Part shown: piece by piece, positions 33,748-42,469 of the stretch
Numbering within the stretch: position 1 is the first letter of the stretch
Layout of the letters: each line of letters begins with the position of its first letter
DNA from: JAFEDN01 sp963832945
Lineage (GTDB): Bacteria > Pseudomonadota > Gammaproteobacteria > Coxiellales > Coxiellaceae
DNA: 64,000 nucleotides
Assembly (NCBI GenBank): GCA_963832945.1
Contig: CAWHVV010000001.1
Coordinates: 1 to 64,000, forward strand
Direction: 5' to 3'
The notes under the pieces: generated by a model
Told to the model about the DNA's origin: nothing
Seen by the model: the letters and a program-made list of their open reading frames with translations, nothing else
Databases searched by the model: none
Translations under genes and position numbers: made by a program

Positions 33748-34419
33748 ATGATCGTATTGAGCGGTACTCTGCAAAAGGGTATAGAATCGACGCAAACTGT
33801 ATTGCGTTGTGAATTAGGTGTGTTTTCGGTAACGGATACACGATTGGATGATTTATATCCCTGTGATTATGAAGGTTTGTTTGAGATTGAAGGATTCAGG
33901 CTGGGAACATTACCTTACAGGGATGGTATGACCATACAGTTTGGGATGATTGCCGATCTGAGACGATTTTCGTTGTTCGATATAAAGGAAGACCGAAGAA
34001 GAGCCGCTGAAGAAGAAAGAAAACGGAAGAAGTTTTCTCAATGGCAGGTGATATCGTATGTGAAAGAAAAAGTGACTGCTGAATCCTCAACCAGTGATAT
34101 TGAAGAGAATATCGCCCCGGAGGATTCCACTTCGGATTCGGAAAGCACTCTTTTTGAATCTCTGATGGACACTGACGAGAACTACATTGAAGTAAAGCCT
34201 CCTTTACAGATTGAACTGTCTCTGGTTTCGGGTATTAAATCAGTACCGGAAATAACAGCAGAGGATATTGCGTTATTTGGCGAGCGTTTTGAGTTATCGG
34301 CAACGATACAACTCGATGCCACCGAATCGCGTGAAAAGTTACGTCAACAGGGAGATCGCCTGAGACAATTTGGTTATTGTTTTAATGCACAAGAACAAGT
34401 CTGGAAACGGGATGAATAA
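33748..34419 (+). CDS. DUF3275-family ICE protein
   Basis: A 223-residue protein of the DUF3275 type. The N-terminal beta-rich part begins MIVLSGTLQKG and includes YEGLFEIEGFRLG. A charged middle follows. The C-terminal signature is ALFGERFELSATIQLDATES then REKLRQQGDRLRQFGYCF. It is conserved in the maintenance part of GI-type ICEs; function unknown. ATG 33748 follows AAAGGAG. Confidence 0.78.
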   Translation: MIVLSGTLQKGIESTQTVLRCELGVFSVTDTRLDDLYPCDYEGLFEIEGFRLGTLPYRDGMTIQFGMIADLRRFSLFDIKEDRRRAAEEERKRKKFSQWQVISYVKEKVTAESSTSDIEENIAPEDSTSDSESTLFESLMDTDENYIEVKPPLQIELSLVSGIKSVPEITAEDIALFGERFELSATIQLDATESREKLRQQGDRLRQFGYCFNAQEQVWKRDE

Positions 34420-34474
34420 TTCGGGTTTTTAACCTGATTAAATTCAATCACGAATTCAGATTTTTTTAAACAAA

Positions 34475-34507
34475 CCCAATCGGGGAGAAAACTACTTCCC
34501 GATTGGG
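34475..34507 (+). promoter_or_regulatory. Leader hairpin upstream of the methyltransferase gene
   Basis: A perfect 10-base stem: CCCAATCGGG (34475-34484) with CCCGATTGGG (34498-34507). It ends 60 bases before the ATG at 34568. It is one of the two strongest members of the leader-hairpin series. Confidence 0.7.
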
Positions 34508-34567
34508 AATGACGTGGTTTCTCTCTGATTTTTTAATTTTTAATTTAAAAATACAGGAGAAATGACG

Positions 34568-35659
34568 ATGATGTTTCAACGTTTAGCAAGAAACTTTGTA
34601 AAAAATGGCTATTTTCCAACGGATGAAGTGACCTTAGCACGGATACTCAATGTTCTTGCGCCTGCATCCGAAGGCAATATTGCTATTTTTGACCCCACTG
34701 CGGGAGAGGGCGTCGCACTGGCTGAATGCAAACAGCATTTGAGTGTAGAGCGTACCCGCTCTTACGGGATTGAAATTGATGAAGAACGGGCGTATCACGC
34801 CAAGACCTTATTAGATGATTGTATTCATGGCGATTTAATGGATTGCGTGATCGACCGTCACAGTTTTGGTCTACTGTTTTTCAACCCTCCTTATGGGGAT
34901 TTAAGTGCCGACAAAACGGGTGAATCCACCCGCACAGCAGGTCGCGAGCGATTAGAGAAATCTATGTATCGGCGTGTCTGTGGCCTAGTACAGCCGAACG
35001 GGGTGATGGTAATGATTATCCCGGCTCATGCCTTGGATAAAGGGTTTGCTCAAACTTTATCGGGACATTGGCGGCGGGTGCAGGTTTTTCTCGCGCCGGA
35101 ACAAAAATACAAACAAATCGTATTTTTGGGAATCCGTGGCGTGCCGGAAGACACTGAAGCTCGCAGCGTGTATCGGCAATTGGTAGAGATTGGCCAGGGG
35201 AGACTCCCGATGGAGTTGCCTGAATCCTGGACGGATGTGCCTTATGTCGTACCGGCGACGCCGACCCCCCAGGTGATGATGCGATTGCATACGATGGACG
35301 CCAGGCAATTGGCAGAAGCCATTCAGCAATCGCCTGGCTTGTGGACGCAATTTGCAAGGCGGTTTGAGTGCGGATCTCAACCCGTGCGGCGACCCTTAAC
35401 GGATTTGTCGCAATGGCATCTGGCCTTGGCGTTAGCCGCAGGCCGTGTGTCCGGCGTTATTAAGAATCAAGAGGGGCGCGCTTACCTGATTCGTGGCAGC
35501 ACTTACAAAATGCAGCAAGAAATGATTGAAACTACAGAAGATGACGAAGGTCAAATTCGAGAACAGAAAATTTTGCTGGATCGGTTTGTGCCGGTGCTGC
35601 GGGCGTTAGATATGACGCCAGGCAGTGCTCAGTATGGTCAAGTGTTGATGCTTCGATAA
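34568..35659 (+). CDS. DNA methyltransferase-like protein (DUF6094)
   Basis: A SAM-dependent methyltransferase of about 363 residues: motif I FDPTAGEGVALAE near residues 40-52 and the N6-adenine-type motif LLFFNPPYGDLS near 100. Proteins of this kind are common in GI-type ICEs beside the large helicase and may modify element DNA. ATG 34568 or 34571 fits the AGGAG spacing better than ATG 34562. A 10-base gap to the next gene suggests co-translation. Confidence 0.82.
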   Translation: MMFQRLARNFVKNGYFPTDEVTLARILNVLAPASEGNIAIFDPTAGEGVALAECKQHLSVERTRSYGIEIDEERAYHAKTLLDDCIHGDLMDCVIDRHSFGLLFFNPPYGDLSADKTGESTRTAGRERLEKSMYRRVCGLVQPNGVMVMIIPAHALDKGFAQTLSGHWRRVQVFLAPEQKYKQIVFLGIRGVPEDTEARSVYRQLVEIGQGRLPMELPESWTDVPYVVPATPTPQVMMRLHTMDARQLAEAIQQSPGLWTQFARRFECGSQPVRRPLTDLSQWHLALALAAGRVSGVIKNQEGRAYLIRGSTYKMQQEMIETTEDDEGQIREQKILLDRFVPVLRALDMTPGSAQYGQVLMLR

Positions 35660-35669
35660 GGAGACTGTG

Positions 35670-36293
35670 ATGACTGACATTAAAGAAATGAAAAACCATT
35701 TTTTGCAATCAGATAACTTAACGGGTCTCTGGATAGATGCATTGGCCATAGATCAGGAGTCACAACTGCTCTTTTTGTCGGCATGGGGAAGTGAAACGGT
35801 GGTTCAGAACTGCCGGGCGCGCTTTTCCTTGCCGGTGAGCGAAGGCGGCTTACGCCGCTTTCGACTGGATGACGGGCCTTCTCGTTGGACGAGTGTGCAA
35901 GTGCGGGTTGATCAATCGGAGCGTTATGAGCAATTGACCGGTCGGCCTTCGGGTCAATCGCGTTTTTTGCATTTGACGCACCTGTGGATGTTTCCCCGTC
36001 TGGCATTACAGCCGGACAGCGCGAACTGCACGGCCTTGTTATTCCAGCGTCCGGCGGAAACGCAGGCAGCTTGGGAAACTCGATTGTGGCAGGCGGTGCA
36101 AACTGTTTGTCCCGTGCCGTTGCATCCTTCTTGGCGGAGTGTCATGGCCTGGTTTACACAACAAGGCTGGGTATCTCACCACAGAGGGTTTCAGGTCAAT
36201 GCTTGCTCGCTGCGATTTCCTGAAAAGGAAGTCCAGGCTCTGATCACTCAGGGCATTCGGTCAGGTCATTTGACCTTACCGACGGTGCATTGA
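35670..36293 (+). CDS. Hypothetical ICE maintenance protein
   Basis: A 207-residue protein with no confident family. It is Trp-rich (LTGLWIDALAIDQESQLLF, DGPSRWTSVQV, FLHLTHLWMFPRLALQP). ATG 35670 follows AAGGAG directly after the methyltransferase. It is the one gene of this module without its own leader hairpin, which agrees with its being in an operon with the methyltransferase. Confidence 0.65.
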   Translation: MTDIKEMKNHFLQSDNLTGLWIDALAIDQESQLLFLSAWGSETVVQNCRARFSLPVSEGGLRRFRLDDGPSRWTSVQVRVDQSERYEQLTGRPSGQSRFLHLTHLWMFPRLALQPDSANCTALLFQRPAETQAAWETRLWQAVQTVCPVPLHPSWRSVMAWFTQQGWVSHHRGFQVNACSLRFPEKEVQALITQGIRSGHLTLPTVH

Positions 36294-36307
36294 CGTGATG
36301 ACCAAAA

Positions 36308-36334
36308 CCCGTAGGGGCTGATTTCCCCTACGGG
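36308..36334 (+). promoter_or_regulatory. Leader hairpin upstream of the helicase gene
   Basis: A perfect 10-base stem: CCCGTAGGGG (36308-36317) with CCCCTACGGG (36325-36334). It ends 68 bases before ATG 36403. The arms resemble those of the ssb leader. Confidence 0.7.
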
Positions 36335-36402
36335 AAATTGGCGTCTACTGGTTTTTTGTTTTTTTTATTTTTAAAAAAAACTTTAATTAAACCAGGAGAA
36401 CA

Positions 36403-38475
36403 ATGATGTTAAATCATAATGAAGTGAATCATCTCAATCAAAATGGGATGAATACAGTGAAACCACCGATCATCATTCCAGCGGTGACGCTGGATGCGGA
36501 AGATTTGCGCGAATTAGCTGCGATTCGGGAGCAGAGTCAACAAGGCCAGGAAAACCCACCAGAGACACTCTCGTTAGCGGCGTTTGTGGAAGACTTCGGG
36601 TCGGGATTGATGGAAGCCGTGAGGTCACAAAATCCCCCGATTTTTACGGGAGAAACGAAACCCGCGCGTGAAACCCTGCTGGCCGGGCTGAAGCGGAAAT
36701 TATTTTCCGCTCAAGCCAAAGCTGTCCATGCGGCCACTACATTACTGTGTGATCATGATGAAAAATCAGCGATCATTAACGGAGAGATGGGCGTGGGCAA
36801 GACCAGCGTTGGAATTGCTATTGCTGCCTTGCTTCATGCAGAAGGTTATCCGCGCACGTTAATTTTGTCACCCCCGCATTTGGTGTACAAATGGCGAAGA
36901 GAAATCCTCGACATGGTTCCTCAAGCGGAGGTAGTGATTTTAAACGGTGCGGATACGATCAACACCCTGCAACGGTTACGCCAAACGGCTGACCATCCAC
37001 CGACGCATCCGGCCTTTTATATTTTAGGTCGGGTACGATTGAGGATCGGGCATCATTGGCGAGTGGCGGTTCAACCGCGATTAGCCGGTGCAGTGCTGCG
37101 TACCCCGCAAGATGATCGGCAAGCGGAAGTACATCCTCAATACGATTTGCGACAGCGATTCGCCAGTTGCCCGCAATGCATGGCTTTGGTGAAAAGTGCT
37201 TTGGGTACGCCCGTGTTAATGGAGCACATGCCGACCCATCGGAAAAAATCGTGTGAGTCTTGCGGTTCTCCGCTATGGACGCAGGTTCATCCTCAATCTT
37301 TGGTGGGTGAATCGCCATCGGTGTTAAAAACTTTGTGTCAATTGCCGGGTATCGGTGAAAAACGAGCGCAGCAATTGATTGGGCGATTTGGTGAGCGATT
37401 TTTAGAGCGTTGTTTGAGTGATAACATTCAGCAGTTCGTCCAGTTGATGGATGAAAAGGGTGAATTTATTTTTTCAGACAAACAGGCCGCTCAATTGTCG
37501 CGTGCATTAGCTCGCACGGAAATTACGCTGGGTCAATCCGGTTATCAAGCATCGGAGTACATCAAGCGTTATTTGCCGAAGGGTTTTTTCTCGCTGCTGA
37601 TTGCGGATGAGGCGCATGATTACAAAAGTGCGCACAGTGCCCAGGGGCAGGCAATGGGGGTGTTGGCTGATCAGGTCAAAAAAATCGTGTTGCTGACTGG
37701 AACCTTGATGGGGGGTTATGCGGATGATCTTTTCTTCTTGCTGTGGCGGATTTCACCGCGCAGAATGATGGAAGATGGTTATCGGTATAATAACCGCCGT
37801 TCCCTGGGTTCGGCAGCCATGGCTTTTTTGGAAACGCACGGGGTGTTGAAAAAAACATTCCGTACCCACAAAGAAGACGGCGATTTTCGCACTTCTAAAG
37901 CGAAGCGGGGATCGATGCACGTGACCAAAGCACCTGGCTTCGGCCCACTGGGTATCATGCAGTATTTATTGCCGGTGACGGTATTTATTAAACTGCGGGA
38001 TATCGATGGACAAATATTGCCGCCGTATACGGAACGTTTGATTAACGTAACAATGACGGAGCAGCAATACGCCGAATATATGCCTTTGGAGCACAAGCTT
38101 ACAGAAGTGTTGCGTGCAGCCTTGAAACACGGTGATCATTGCCTTTTGGGGGTGGTGATCAATTGTTTGCTGGCTTGGCCGGATTGCTGTTTTCGGGAGG
38201 AGATCGTGCGCCATCCGCGCAAAGAGATCATCCTGAAAAGAGTCCCGGTGGTCTTAAATGATGATGCTTCTCCTAAAGAAGAGGCCATGATTAAGCTCTG
38301 CCTGGATGCTAAAAACGCCGGACGCCGGACGTTACTGTATACGGTCTATACCGGTACACGTGATACTACGGGTCGGTTAAAAAGTCTGCTGGAACGAGCG
38401 GGCTTAAAACCGGTGGGATTGCGTGCCAGTGTAGCGGCGGATAAGCGCGAGGAGTGGCTGCGACATAAAGCTACT
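36403..38475 (+). pseudogene. SNF2/DEAH-type helicase, 5' exon (split by a group II intron)
   Basis: The first about 690 residues of a large ICE helicase. Walker A GEMGVGKTS lies near residue 127 and the DEAH box IADEAHDYKS near 400. Between them are a zinc-ribbon-like pair (CPQCMALV, CESCGSPLW) and a helix-hairpin-helix (LPGIGEKRAQQLIGRFG). The frame runs into a stop just after EEWLRHKAT, where the intron begins. The missing C-terminal helicase half is found at about 40843-41198. Splicing could rejoin the exons, but the 3' exon also has a frameshift. Confidence 0.88.
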
Positions 38476-40845
38476 TAAGTAATTGTTTACTTGTGAAACA
38501 AGGTTAAACCTGTTGTTCTGTCAACAGTAGCCTACCGACACATGCGAACTTAGTAATAAGTTGGTATGTAGCAAGTCGGGACAATGCAATCAAGCCGTAA
38601 GGCTACCTGAAAGTTGTGAAACTGTAAGGTCATCTGCAAGCATCAACGCGGATGGGATGCTAGGCTGGGTGGTATGGCTAATGTATGTGAACTGCTGATA
38701 AATATCGTTACGCGTGATAAGCCAAAGATGCTGATAGGCTTAAACCAAAATGGTAAGTAGTTAAGTTATTCCCTTCCAATCTGGGAATACACAGATAATA
38801 AACTACCGGTAGATAGGCAGAGCCTAACCCACCTGGTTGCTTAAGTAGAACGTGGTAAGCCCGTATTTTTCCCTTTGGGAAAGCGAATCGTAAGGTGAGC
38901 TGATGGAAATGCGGGTAAAACATAGCGGAGGAAGCGAAAGTTTATCTGTAATGGATAAAATAGAGATTGAAATATTATCTCCCACGAAAGTGGGCAGACT
39001 TCCGCTTGGTCTTTCGTTACAAGAAAGTTTGTAGAACTTTAGCAAGGAGAAAGCAAATGGACGTTGAGCAATCAGCGTGTGCATCCCCTGACTATGATAC
39101 GCATTGGCACAGCATTGACTGGGCGCGATGCCATCAAATGGTTAAAAAGCTGCAATCACGTATTGTAAAGGCAACACAGGAAGGTAAACCAGGCAAGGTG
39201 AAAGCTTTGCAATGGATACTGACCCATTCGTTTTCCGGCAAAGCGTTGGCGGTAAAACAAGTGACTGAAAATAAAGGCAAAAACACACCCGGAGTAGATC
39301 AAGAAATCTGGTCAACCCCGGCGGCCAAATCTCGCGCCATTTTGTCGCTTAAGAGACGTGGCTATACGCCACAACCTCTGAGACGGATTTACATTCCGAA
39401 GAACAACGATAAAAATAAGAAGCGCCCTCTTTCAATTCCTGTCATGAAAGATCGGGGAATGCAGGCTTTGTACTTGCTTGCATTAGAACCGATTGCAGAA
39501 ATGAAAGCGGATAAAAATTCTTATGGATTTCGCCCCAAGAGATGTACAGCAGATGCTATGGCACAATGTTTTATTATATTGTCCAGAAACTTTTCTGCAA
39601 AATACATCTTGAAATGTGATATCAAAAGTTGTTTCGACAAAATAAGCCATAAATGGTTGATAGACAATATCCCTACGGATAGAGCAATTCTACAGAAATG
39701 GCTAAAGGCTGGATTTATGGATAAAGAAATTCTTCACCCAATGGAATCCGGGGTATGTCAAGGTGGAATTATCTCACCTTGTATTACAAATTTGGCTCTG
39801 GATGGTTTAGAAGATTTGTTGTTAAGAAAAGATTCTGAGAACAAAAGGAACAACAAAAAAATCCATTTGGTCAGATGGGCGGACGATTTTATAATTACTG
39901 GAAACACCCAAGAGATACTAGATCAAGAAATCAAACCACTAGTGTCTAAATTTTTAGGAGAAAGAGGTTTAGAACTTTCACCAGAGAAGACTAAAATCGT
40001 CTACATTGATGAAGGATTTGATTTCCTCGGACAAAACATAAGAAAATATAAAGGGAAATTATTAATTAAACCATCTAAGGAAAATACTAAATCTTTTTTG
40101 AATAAAGTTCGTGGAATCATTAAAAGTAATAAAGCATGCGCTACAGTGAACCTAATTGGACTCCTCAACCCAATCATTTTGGGCTGGGCTAATTATCACC
40201 GACATGTAGTAGCTAACGAAACTTTTAAGGACGTAGATTCTGAGATATGGCGAAGTTTATGGCAATGGGCAAAACGCCGGCATCCAAAAAAAGGTAAGAT
40301 GTGGATTAAAGATAAATACTTTAAAAATATTGGAACTAGAAATTGGGTATTTTCGGCGAAGACAGGATTATTTCAACCGGATGGCAACCCAAAATGGATA
40401 ACGTTGCGTAAAGCCAGTGACATTCCAATTAAACGATATGTTAAGATCAAAGCAGAAGCTAATCCTTTTGACCCTGCATGGGAACACTATTTTGAAGAAC
40501 GTCTCAATTTCAAAATGCGTGATAACCTGCAAACGAAAAAGCGATTATTAAATCTTTGGTCAAAACAAGCGGGAAAATGTCCCTGTTGCAGACGGAGCAT
40601 AGAGGAAGAAGAAGGATGGCATGTTCATCACATTCTACCGAGATGCAAAGGAGGCAAAGACACATTAGACAATCTGGTGTTGGTACATCCGAATTGCCAT
40701 AGACAAATACACAGCCAAAATTTAACAGTAGTGAAACCGGTTTCCGTCAAGAAGCTTTGAAAGGCTTGAGCCAGCATGACAGGAAACTGTCCCGTGCGGT
40801 TCTTAGGGGAGGGAGTGGCAGCAATGTCACTTTCTTACCCGGTAT
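38476..40845 (+). mobile_element. Group II intron (chloroplast-like class)
   Basis: A complete-looking group II intron inside the helicase gene. About 550 bases of structured domains I-III precede the reverse transcriptase gene. Domain V is visible at 40768-40802: GAGCC and GGTTC arms with a GAAA tetraloop. A domain VI-like stem follows and the intron ends near 40842-40846 (TTACCCGGTAT). The exact 5' splice site lies between about 38465 and 38492; I cannot fix it, because a canonical GUGYG is not seen. Confidence 0.85.
39057..40760 (+). CDS. ltrA: Group II intron reverse transcriptase/maturase with HNH domain
   Basis: A 567-residue intron-encoded protein. The reverse transcriptase domain (about 60-330) includes KNTPGVDQEIW, YGFRPKRCTADAM, GVCQGGIISP and the catalytic box RWADDFIITG, with Trp in place of the usual Tyr. 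A maturase domain X follows (LLNPIILGWANYHRH). A C-terminal HNH endonuclease is present: CPCCRRSI, WHVHHILPRCKGG, LDNLVLVHPNCH. It drives splicing and retrohoming. ATG 39057 follows AAGGAG; the longer frame from 38967 has no such site. Confidence 0.92.
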   Translation: MDVEQSACASPDYDTHWHSIDWARCHQMVKKLQSRIVKATQEGKPGKVKALQWILTHSFSGKALAVKQVTENKGKNTPGVDQEIWSTPAAKSRAILSLKRRGYTPQPLRRIYIPKNNDKNKKRPLSIPVMKDRGMQALYLLALEPIAEMKADKNSYGFRPKRCTADAMAQCFIILSRNFSAKYILKCDIKSCFDKISHKWLIDNIPTDRAILQKWLKAGFMDKEILHPMESGVCQGGIISPCITNLALDGLEDLLLRKDSENKRNNKKIHLVRWADDFIITGNTQEILDQEIKPLVSKFLGERGLELSPEKTKIVYIDEGFDFLGQNIRKYKGKLLIKPSKENTKSFLNKVRGIIKSNKACATVNLIGLLNPIILGWANYHRHVVANETFKDVDSEIWRSLWQWAKRRHPKKGKMWIKDKYFKNIGTRNWVFSAKTGLFQPDGNPKWITLRKASDIPIKRYVKIKAEANPFDPAWEHYFEERLNFKMRDNLQTKKRLLNLWSKQAGKCPCCRRSIEEEEGWHVHHILPRCKGGKDTLDNLVLVHPNCHRQIHSQNLTVVKPVSVKKL

Positions 40846-41198
40846 TGCCGACCAGGTGGATCGGGACATTGACGTCCTAATCTGCCATCCTGAGCTGGTA
40901 AAAACCGGCTTGGATTTGCTGGCATTTCCAACCATCGTGTTTATGCAAACTGGGTTTAGCGTCTATACGCTGATGCAAGCGTCGCGCCGTAGTTGGCGAA
41001 TTGGGCAGAAACAAGCGGTGGAAGTGTATTTTCTCGGCTATGAAGACACGGCACAGATTCGGTGTCTGTCGCTAATGGCTAAGAAAATCGCGGTCACGCA
41101 ATCGACTGCTGGAACCAATGCCCGATACCGGACTCGACATTTTGAATCAAAATGCCGATAGTATCGAAGTGGCTTTGGCGAAGCAGTTAGTGCAGTAA
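40843..41198 (+). pseudogene. SNF2-type helicase, 3' exon with frameshift
   Basis: The C-terminal part of the helicase begun at 36403: DQVDRDIDVLICHPELVKTG, then TIVFMQTGFSVYTLMQA and RRSWRIGQKQAVEVYFLGYE. At 41116-41117 there is one extra A (ACCAATG). Reading on with one base removed gives MPDTGLDILNQNADSIEVAL and a stop at 41196-41198, the normal end of this family. As it stands the frame ends at 41161 after unrelated residues. Confidence 0.85.
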
Positions 41199-41203
41199 CC
41201 ATT

Positions 41204-41243
41204 AAATACCTCGTTTCTCTCTGGGAAATGAGGTATTTTTTTT
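41204..41243 (+). terminator. Intrinsic terminator after the helicase
   Basis: AAATACCTC (41204-41212) pairs with GAGGTATTT (41230-41238) and a run of T follows. It closes the maintenance module of the element. Confidence 0.85.
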
Positions 41244-41304
41244 GATAATAAATTTTATCCGTTGTGAATCCGCTCTTGAAATATAAAAATACGCCCCCAA
41301 TATT

Positions 41305-41673
41305 TCATACAGAAAGAACAAAAGATTTTGTTTTTAAAACATAATAATGAGGGAAAATTGAATGACCGATGTGATGGCAATGATTTCCGTCGAAGATGGC
41401 AATATAAACAGACTGCCCGGATGAAAAAAATAATTTAAATAACCAGTGACTAATGATAAATAAATCTATTTTGAAATACCGCAGAAAACGGTAAAGCCGT
41501 TTATAGCGTGAACTAATTTGCTCTTTCCCTCCTAGACCCAATGCCAACTCTTGCAAGTTAACATTTCGTACTTTAATCATGGAAAGAATCGCTTTGCTTA
41601 AACAATCCAATCGCCATTTATTCCAATTTAATACTTCACCCAGTATAATCGTCAATGCGCTGATTTGTTCCAT
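41305..41673 (-). pseudogene. IS4-type transposase remnant
   Basis: A 122-residue fragment resembling the N-terminus of IS4-like transposases: LSKAILSMIKVRNVNLQELAL, then SSRYKRLYRFLRYFKIDL and a degraded segment where the first catalytic DRTNW would be expected (YIAIFDGNHCHH). The rest of the transposase is missing and no terminal repeats are seen. It marks old transposon damage between the ICE core and the SecB-like modules. Confidence 0.55.
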
Positions 41674-41799
41674 CTTATGTCCTTTTTACTTAAAACTAAA
41701 ATTAATCAGACATATTTCGTTATAAATCAGCGTCTTGCTCAACCCCTTCCAGTCATACTCTTATTTCCTTTAAAAAGTGTCCAGTACAAAGCAATATGC

Positions 41800-41898
41800 C
41801 TGCATCGGTGACAGGCTTAAGCATTTCTTAAGAAAAATAATCTTGACAAAACTGACAAAGCTGGAGCATAAGAGACTTTAATTTTATGGAGATTTTTT
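41800..41898 (+). promoter_or_regulatory. Conserved control region of SecB-like module 1
   Basis: Upstream of the first SecB-like gene lie GGTGACAGGCTTAAGC, a 12-base palindrome TTTCTTAAGAAA (41824-41835) and TTGACA (41843-41848). The same order and almost the same bases recur at 49640-49735 before the second SecB-like gene. TTGACA fits a -35 box; a clear -10 box is not resolved. The palindrome could be an operator. Confidence 0.6.
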
Positions 41899-42414
41899 AT
41901 GGAAAAACCCAGTGTTAGCCTGGAGCAGGAAAATAAACCCGTTCAATTTGAGATTGAGCGTTTGTACATCAAGCAGCAATCGACGCAAACCCCGAACGCC
42001 CCGAATATTTTTCAACTGCAAACGGATAATAATAAAGATAATAAACCCGAAACCCAAGTGGAAATGAAAATTGACTCTCGGGAATTAGGCGATCATCGTT
42101 ATGAAGTGACCTTGGGTTTTCATATTACGATGAAAATTCAGCAACAAACCGCATTGCGCTGCGAGGTGCAACAGGCCGGTATTTTTCGAATCAGTGACTG
42201 TACGGCGGAACAACGCAAATTTTTATTGGAAGGATATTGTGCGGGGATTTTGCATCCTTATGCGCGAAAAGTCGTGGCCGATTTGAGCTGGAACGCCGGA
42301 TTCTTACCTATTACTTTACCGCCTATTGATTTTGAACAAGCCAGAAAGCAACAAGAGCAGAACGCTCAAAATACGCCTCAACCTGTACGGATTGAGGCGG
42401 AAACTATTCAATAA
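41899..42414 (+). CDS. SecB-like chaperone, module 1
   Basis: A 171-residue homologue of the export chaperone SecB. Conserved segments are PNAPNIFQ (32-39), LGDHRYEVTLGFHITMKI, ALRCEVQQAGIFRI (85-98), LEGYCAGILHPYARKVVADL and LPPIDFEQA. SecB keeps export proteins unfolded and hands them on to the secretion machinery. The copy at 49736 is nearly identical. It lies 55 bases upstream of a 2144-residue protein gene, which suggests a dedicated chaperone-substrate pair. ATG 41899 follows TGGAG. Confidence 0.88.
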   Translation: MEKPSVSLEQENKPVQFEIERLYIKQQSTQTPNAPNIFQLQTDNNKDNKPETQVEMKIDSRELGDHRYEVTLGFHITMKIQQQTALRCEVQQAGIFRISDCTAEQRKFLLEGYCAGILHPYARKVVADLSWNAGFLPITLPPIDFEQARKQQEQNAQNTPQPVRIEAETIQ

Positions 42415-42469
42415 TTTACTTGGGTTGCTCAAACTGATTTATTGTCTCATGTGAAAAAGGAGCTTGATC

